A stretch of 64,000 nt of DNA from JBMDXB01 sp048594885 (GTDB lineage: Bacteria > Acidobacteriota > Vicinamibacteria > Vicinamibacterales > 2-12-FULL-66-21), in assembly GCA_048594885.1 (NCBI GenBank), contig JBMDXB010000041.1, forward strand, positions 62,001 through 126,000, in the 5' to 3' direction. The translations under genes and the position numbers were made by a program. A model generated the notes under the pieces. That model worked only from the letters and a program-made list of their open reading frames with translations. It made no database searches and was not told the DNA's origin. Shown piece by piece: positions 58,726 to 64,000 of this stretch. The stretch's first letter is position 1. Each line of letters starts with the position of its first letter.

Positions 58726-59733
58726 ATGGCCATCAAAGTGGGGATCAACGGCTTCGGCCGCATCGGCCGGAACATCATGCGCGCCGCGATGGGCGACAGC
58801 GCGTTCGACTTCGTCGCCGTCAACGACCTGACCAACGCCGAGACGCTCGCGCACCTGCTGAAGTACGACTCGATCCTCGGCAACCTCAACGCGGACATCG
58901 CCGCCAAGGGCGATCGGATCTCGGTCGGCAAGGACGAGTTCCAGGTGCTGTCGGTCAAGGATCCCGCTCAGCTCCCGTGGAAGTCGCTCGGAGTGGACGT
59001 CGTGTTCGAATCGACGGGCCTCTTCACCAAGCGCGACGACGCGGCGAAGCATCTCGACGCGGGCGCGAAGAAGGTGGTGGTCACGGCCCCGGCGAAGAAG
59101 CCGGATATCACCGTCGTGCTCGGCGTGAACAACGAGAAGTACGACGCCAAGTCGCACCACATCGTCTCCAACGCCTCGTGCACGACGAACTGTCTCGCGC
59201 CCGTCGCGAAAGTGCTGCACGAGACCTTCGGCATCCAGAAGGGGTGGATGACGACCATCCACTCGTACACGACCGACCAGCAACTGCTGGATCTGCCGCA
59301 CAAGGACCTGCGGCGCGCGCGCGCGGCGGCGCTGTCGATCATCCCGACGACGACCGGCGCGGCGCTGGCGGTGGGCGAAGTGCTGCCGGAGCTGAAGGGG
59401 AAGCTCGATGGCATCGCCATGCGGGTGCCGACGCCGAACGTCTCGGTCGTCGATCTCGCGGCGATCGTCGGCAGGAAGACGTCGAAGGAAGAGGTCAACG
59501 CCGCGATGAAGGCAGCGGCGGACGGCGCGCTGAAGGGCATCCTGCAGTACGTCGAAGCGCCGCTCGTCTCGATCGACTTCAAGGGGAACGCGCACTCCTC
59601 GATTCTCGACGCGCCCTACACCAGCGTGATGGACGGCGACTTCGTGAAGATCCTCTCGTGGTACGACAACGAGTGGGGCTACTCGAGCCGCTGCGTCGAC
59701 CTGCTGCGATTCCTCGTCGAAAAGGGGCTGTAA
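58726..59733 (+). CDS. gap: Glyceraldehyde-3-phosphate dehydrogenase
   Basis: A GGAGG site lies 8 bases before the ATG. The NAD-binding start is IKVGINGFGRIGRNIMRAAM, the catalytic Cys is in SNASCTTNCLAP, and the His and phosphate-site residues follow in TTIHSYTTDQQ and LSIIPTTTGAA. WYDNEWGYSSR closes the protein. The Asp at the end of strand 2 (AVNDLT) fits NAD preference. It is the first gene of gap-pgk-tpiA; pgk follows without a gap. Confidence 0.97.
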   Translation: MAIKVGINGFGRIGRNIMRAAMGDSAFDFVAVNDLTNAETLAHLLKYDSILGNLNADIAAKGDRISVGKDEFQVLSVKDPAQLPWKSLGVDVVFESTGLFTKRDDAAKHLDAGAKKVVVTAPAKKPDITVVLGVNNEKYDAKSHHIVSNASCTTNCLAPVAKVLHETFGIQKGWMTTIHSYTTDQQLLDLPHKDLRRARAAALSIIPTTTGAALAVGEVLPELKGKLDGIAMRVPTPNVSVVDLAAIVGRKTSKEEVNAAMKAAADGALKGILQYVEAPLVSIDFKGNAHSSILDAPYTSVMDGDFVKILSWYDNEWGYSSRCVDLLRFLVEKGL

Positions 59734-60936
<1,203 letters not shown>

Positions 60937-60953
60937 ACCACTACGGAGGCTCC

Positions 60954-61721
60954 ATGCGAACGCCTTTCATCGCGGCGAACTGGAAGATGTTCAAGACCGT
61001 CCACGAGGCGGTCGTGTTCGTCAAGGAGTTCCGCGGGATGGTGAAGGACATGGGCGGCGTCGAGATCGTCGTCGCGCCGCCGTTCACCGCGATCCACGCG
61101 GTCGCCGAAGCCGCGCGGAACACGCCGATCGGCGTGGCCGGCCAGGATCTCCACTGGGAACGCGAGGGGGCGTTTACCGGCGAGATCAGCGCCGGCATGC
61201 TGCGCGAGGCAGGCGCCGAGTACGTGATCATCGGCCACTCCGAGCGGCGCCGGCTGTTTCACGAGAGCGACGAGACGGTGAACCGCAAGCTCGGCGCGGC
61301 GCTCGCGGCGAAGCTCACGCCGATCGTCTGCATCGGCGAGACGCTCGAGGAGCGCGAGGCGAACCAGACGCTCGCCGTGCTCGATCGGCAGATCAAGGTG
61401 GGGCTCGACGCGCTCACCGCGGCCGACATCGCGTCGCTGGTCATTGCCTACGAGCCGGTGTGGGCGATCGGCACCGGCCGCAACGCCACGCCGCAGCAGG
61501 CGGCCGAGGCGCACGCGCACATCCGCGGCCGGTTGCGCCAGTGGTTCGGCGCTGACGCCGCGGATCACGGGCACGTCATCTACGGCGGCAGCGTGAAGCC
61601 GGACAATATTCACGAGCTGATGATGAGCCCGGACGTCGATGGCGCGCTCGTCGGCGGCGCGAGCCTCGACGTCCGCGCGTTCTTCGACATAGTGGCGCGA
61701 AGCCGGCAAAGCGCGGTATAA
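60954..61721 (+). CDS. tpiA: Triosephosphate isomerase
   Basis: The 255-residue TIM barrel has AANWKMFK at the N-terminus (Asn and Lys), the catalytic His in IIGHSERR, the catalytic Glu in VIAYEPVWAIGTGRNA with loop 6, and the phosphate-binding YGGSVKPDN and LVGGASLD. It starts 17 bases after pgk, with GGAGGC before the ATG. Its 3' end overlaps the -10 element proposed for secG. Confidence 0.97.
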   Translation: MRTPFIAANWKMFKTVHEAVVFVKEFRGMVKDMGGVEIVVAPPFTAIHAVAEAARNTPIGVAGQDLHWEREGAFTGEISAGMLREAGAEYVIIGHSERRRLFHESDETVNRKLGAALAAKLTPIVCIGETLEEREANQTLAVLDRQIKVGLDALTAADIASLVIAYEPVWAIGTGRNATPQQAAEAHAHIRGRLRQWFGADAADHGHVIYGGSVKPDNIHELMMSPDVDGALVGGASLDVRAFFDIVARSRQSAV

Positions 61722-61722
61722 T
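61717..61722 (+). promoter_or_regulatory. Possible -10 element for secG
   Basis: A perfect TATAAT lies 8 bases before the secG ATG and overlaps the tpiA stop. If used, the secG transcript would be nearly leaderless, since no ribosome site is visible. No good -35 box is at normal distance, so the element may not be active. Confidence 0.35.
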
Positions 61723-61730
61723 CACGGCTT

Positions 61731-62024
61731 ATGCTCTACTACCTGGTCGCAACCTTGTACGTGGTGTCGTGCCTGCTGCTCCTGCTCGTCGTGCTGCTGC
61801 AGCAGGGCAAGGGAGGCGATATGGCGAGCGCGTTTGGCGGCGGCGGCAGCCAGACGGCGTTCGGCGCCCGCGCGGGCGCGACGGTGCTGACCAAGGCGAC
61901 GACCGTGCTCGGTATCCTGTTCATGCTCGGCGCGATCGTGCTCGGCATCATGGGCCGCGGCGAGACGGGCTCGCTGATGAGCGACGTCCCGGCGGCGCCG
62001 GCGCAGCAGCAGCCGAAAAAGTAG
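61731..62024 (+). CDS. secG: Preprotein translocase subunit SecG
   Basis: The 97-residue protein has two membrane segments (about 4-22 and 53-75) around the SecG signature LLQQGKGGDMASAFGGGGSQTAFGARAG. The C-terminal tail is Pro/Gln/Lys-rich. SecG stabilises the SecYE channel. tpiA-secG-tRNA-Leu is a common bacterial order. The start is 9 bases after the tpiA stop. Confidence 0.95.
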   Translation: MLYYLVATLYVVSCLLLLLVVLLQQGKGGDMASAFGGGGSQTAFGARAGATVLTKATTVLGILFMLGAIVLGIMGRGETGSLMSDVPAAPAQQQPKK

Positions 62025-62056
62025 GGCGGGACTCGAGTCCCGCCATCTCCCTCCGA

Positions 62057-62143
62057 GCGAAAGTGGCGGAACTGGCAGACGCACCAGCTTGAGGGGCTGG
62101 CGCTCGCAAGAGCGTGGGGGTTCGAATCCCCCCTTTCGCACCA
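62057..62143 (+). tRNA. tRNA-Leu (anticodon GAG)
   Basis: The acceptor GCGAAAG pairs with CTTTCGC, followed by A and an encoded CCA. The anticodon arm is CCAGC-TTGAGGG-GCTGG with anticodon GAG. The long variable arm (CGCTCGCAAGAGCG) marks a class II tRNA, and the T-arm GGGGGTTCGAATCCCCC is intact. Length is 87 bases. Confidence 0.96.
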
Positions 62144-62154
62144 CTCGACTCGCC

Positions 62155-62178
62155 GCGGCTCGCCTCACGGCGAGCCGC
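62155..62178 (+). terminator. Strong hairpin after tRNA-Leu
   Basis: Bases 62155-62164 (GCGGCTCGCC) pair perfectly with 62169-62178 around the tetraloop TCAC, 11 bases after the CCA end. No T-run follows. It is the likely transcript end for the secG/tRNA unit, or a repeat element of the 49190-49636 type. Confidence 0.55.
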
Positions 62179-62306
62179 AGGCTCGCTCGTGGCAGGCCGC
62201 GCCATGTCGAGTGCCCTGGGCGAGCGGCGAAGGCGCGAGTCGAAGGGCCGACAGCAATCCCACTCTAACGCTTGCCGCAAAGCAGCGACGATGACATCGT
62301 CGTCGA

Positions 62307-62414
62307 GTGCTGTTTGTCTACATCCTCAGGTGCGCAGATGGATCCCTCTATATTGGGTACACGGAAGATGTGGACTCACGCGAACAGATCCGTGAGCCGC
62401 TGCTCACGCGGTGA
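62307..62414 (+). pseudogene. Truncated GIY-YIG endonuclease
   Basis: A GTG-started frame encodes 35 residues beginning VLFVYILRCADGSLYIGYTE, the start of a GIY-YIG nuclease (VYILRC and LYIGYT are the two halves of the motif). It then loses similarity and stops at 62412-62414; family members are about 80-110 residues long. The catalytic Arg and Glu of the second half are absent. No continuation was found in other frames up to 62700. Confidence 0.75.
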
Positions 62415-62708
62415 TTCCGGATCCAGCCGGATTGCGTGCTCCGTTCGAATCGAAGCTGAATGAGTTCTCAAACCTCGCCGCCCAGAGGATTCTGAACGCC
62501 GAGGAAGTGGCGGCCAGTTCGGCCGGCCATCTAGGAAGCCGAAGCCCTCTCGCGAAACACGTCGAGCCTCCATCCTTTCCAGATTAATCCGTTTACGCGG
62601 CACAGTCGCCACTGCGCAACGGCGCCACGCGGCAGCCTGGACCGAGTTCTGCTCTCGAGGGCACGAGACGGCCTGTGCGTGTTCGTACCGCGCCATCCTT
62701 CAGCAGTA

Positions 62709-63044
62709 ATGGTTGCGACGTACGACGCGCTGGGGACCGCCGGCGTGCGCGAGTTCACGCAGTGGCGCGGCCTCGCCTGCCATTCGCCGGCACCCTGGCC
62801 ACCGCCGGCGATGGATTTCGATCTCGTCGGCGACATCACCGACGTCGAGACGATCGCCGCCGGCCGCGGAATACGCGACCGGAAACGCCTGCGCCGCTTG
62901 TATGGTACGGGGTACTGGAGGAAGATGAAGGGCAGCGCCCGCATCCGGCTGCGAACCGGCCGGATCCGATTCGCTGAAATCCATTGGTATGAAGCGCATG
63001 GCATCGGCAAAAAGGAATTCAAGCGCAAGAGGTACCTCGACTAG
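62709..63044 (+). CDS. Conserved hypothetical protein
   Basis: The 111-residue protein starts at the ATG at 62709 (MVATYDALGTAGVREFTQWRG), although the frame extends 10 codons upstream. The C-terminal half (RRLYGTGYWRKMKGSARIRL...FAEIHWYEAHGIGKKEFKRK) has a basic, aromatic-rich character that I associate with a widespread family of small uncharacterised proteins. The function is unknown; nucleic-acid binding is possible from the basic charge. Its 3' end overlaps the next gene by 56 bases in a different frame. It lies in the islet bounded by tRNA-Leu and its partial copy. Confidence 0.68.
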   Translation: MVATYDALGTAGVREFTQWRGLACHSPAPWPPPAMDFDLVGDITDVETIAAGRGIRDRKRLRRLYGTGYWRKMKGSARIRLRTGRIRFAEIHWYEAHGIGKKEFKRKRYLD

Positions 63045-63279
63045 GCGTAAGTCTGTGGCGCCACAGCGCCGGTTCGCCGTATGTGTGCGCAATGAGGGGT
63101 ACGAGGCATCTCTGGAGCGCAACAAGATCTACGCGGTCCTGCCGGACGAGGACGCCGAGCGGGACGGGGACCTTCGTGTAGTCGACGAGAGTGGCGAGGA
63201 TTATCTCTTCTCCGCCGACCGTTTCGTCGCCATCGAACTTCCAGCCGTTGTGAGGCAGTCGGTTCTACGGTCTTCGTGA
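62989..63279 (+). CDS. Conserved hypothetical protein
   Basis: The 96-residue protein has a basic N-terminus (rich in Lys, Arg and Ser, about 25 residues), then the conserved part RFAVCVRNEGYEASLERNKI and YAVLPDEDAERDGDLRVVDE, ending EDYLFSADRFVAIELP. This looks like a small SH3-like or beta-barrel domain and recurs in many bacterial genomes without known function. The start (ATG 62989) overlaps the previous gene; a later start near residue 30 is possible and would remove the overlap. Confidence 0.72.
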   Translation: MKRMASAKRNSSARGTSTRRKSVAPQRRFAVCVRNEGYEASLERNKIYAVLPDEDAERDGDLRVVDESGEDYLFSADRFVAIELPAVVRQSVLRSS

Positions 63280-63321
63280 TCACGCTCGACTGACCGAGAA
63301 CGCACGGGGATCACCTCGTTG

Positions 63322-63359
63322 AGCTTGAGGACTGGCGCTCGCACGAGCGTGGGGATTCT
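63322..63359 (+). repeat. Partial copy of tRNA-Leu
   Basis: The 38 bases match tRNA-Leu 62086-62124 at about 34 positions with one single-base gap. The match covers the anticodon loop, variable arm and start of the T-arm (AGCTTGAGG, CTGGCGCTCGCA, GAGCGTGGGG). It cannot fold as a tRNA. It is in the same orientation as tRNA-Leu, 1.2 kb away. The rest of 63280-63648 holds no recognisable gene. Confidence 0.8.
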
Positions 63360-63648
63360 GCCGGAATTACGGCACTTTAGGGCAAGGCGATTTCCGTGCG
63401 AGCGGGAAATTTTCCGCGCACGGCCGGTCGTCGACGACGCCCCCTCGTGCCGATTCACGGCGTTTTCCACAACGGCCCACCTCGGCACAACGCCTGGACT
63501 CAGTTATGTGATCGGCGATGTGATCGGTTCCACAAATCGTCCCACTGGTGTACCATTTGCTCGACTAGCTCCCCTACTGTCAGCAACTTCCGGATTTTCG
63601 TCATAGTCCGCCGATCGACCGCGTTGGTTCGCCGGACAGAGGGGTGTT

Positions 63649-64000
63649 ATGGCGCGGGTACGGGTGTTCGTCGTCGCCGTCATGCTGTTGCTGGCGCTGC
63701 AGACCGGGACAGCCCAGGACGCAGCCAAGAGCCTCGTCATCGTCAGGGGCGGCGGGGGCCCGGGCGAAACCGGCGTCACTAACACGTTCCGGGAGGAAAT
63801 GGAACGCCGGTGGCCGGGGCGGCTCTACTTCCACACCGAGGACGTCGATCCCGACCGGTTCACCGCCGGCGGCTATGACCGCGAGCTGCCGGAGTACCTG
63901 CGCGCCAAGCATCGCGGCCGCACCCACCTGGTCCTCGCGCTTTCCGACCCCGCGCTCGAGTTCGTGCTCGCGAATCGCGAGCGCGTCTTCGCCGACGCCC
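63649..64000 (+). CDS. Secreted protein, N-terminal part; resembles the sensory end of hybrid histidine kinases
   Basis: The ATG at 63649 is preceded by GAGGGG. A signal peptide (VFVVAVMLLLALQTGTAQ) is followed by LVIVRGGGGPGETGVTNTFR, LYFHTEDVDPDRFTAGGYD and LPEYLRAKHRGRTHLVLALSDPAL. This resembles the periplasmic-binding-like N-terminal domain found before PAS, histidine kinase and receiver domains in many sensor proteins. The gene continues beyond the window, so kinase domains could not be checked. Confidence 0.75.
   Translation, partial: MARVRVFVVAVMLLLALQTGTAQDAAKSLVIVRGGGGPGETGVTNTFREEMERRWPGRLYFHTEDVDPDRFTAGGYDRELPEYLRAKHRGRTHLVLALSDPALEFVLANRERVFADA

Overview
The window is high-GC (roughly 65%) bacterial chromosome. 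The gene set points to the phylum Acidobacteriota, most likely class Vicinamibacteria. Supporting features are several secreted sulfatases, eukaryote-type Ser/Thr kinases fused to TolB-like and TPR modules, an ECF sigma factor translationally coupled to such a kinase, an OmpR-like winged-helix/WD40 regulator, an Oar-type TonB receptor with a carboxypeptidase-like N-terminus, and a full Gram-negative Kdo/heptose/lipid A gene set. Taxonomy is inferred from gene content only. No phage genes, complete IS element or CRISPR array was seen.

Layout. 1-4.2 kb: the 3' end of a sulfatase, a Ser/Thr kinase-TPR gene broken by a one-base frameshift, and a tandem PKD-like repeat protein with a second frameshift. 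4.2-11.6 kb: a sulfatase, then a three-gene minus-strand operon of unrecognised proteins facing a secreted zinc phospholipase C/S1-P1-like protein, a membrane-anchored thrombospondin-type-3 protein and a four-helix membrane protein. 11.7-16.1 kb: a secreted glycosyl-hydrolase-like protein and bifunctional aspartokinase/homoserine dehydrogenase. 16.2-27.7 kb: a carbohydrate locus with GMC oxidoreductase plus Tat small subunit, IolB-like bicupin, beta-propeller glycosidase-like protein, MFS transporter, Gfo/Idh oxidoreductase, aldehyde dehydrogenase, 2-hydroxyacid dehydrogenase, amidohydrolase, NagB-like protein and PfkB kinase. I could not assign this set to a described pathway.

27.8-36.4 kb: a small secreted protein, an FRG-domain protein followed by a relic of a DASS transporter gene, a PhoX-like phosphatase, and an operon of DASS transporter, tartrate/D-malate dehydrogenase and arylsulfatase. 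36.6-49.1 kb: a winged-helix/WD40 regulator, a small HExxH protein, an orphan Phd-type antitoxin with its own promoter and palindrome, a decayed TPR gene, two lipoproteins that share an upstream motif, the TonB receptor, the ECF sigma/kinase pair and a beta-propeller protein.

49.1-58.6 kb: a roughly 130-bp tandem repeat array beside tRNA-Asp and tRNA-Val, then a minus-strand LPS core block (waaA, lpxK, lpxL-like, waaF, gmhB, rfaE1, rfaE2, heptosyltransferase I, an ICMT-like methyltransferase). Hairpins built from 8-bp periodic arms lie in its gaps. 58.6-62.1 kb: gap-pgk-tpiA-secG and tRNA-Leu. 62.1-63.4 kb: an islet bounded by tRNA-Leu and a partial copy of the same tRNA, with a truncated GIY-YIG nuclease and two small conserved genes. 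The window ends inside a secreted protein resembling the sensory N-terminus of hybrid histidine kinases.
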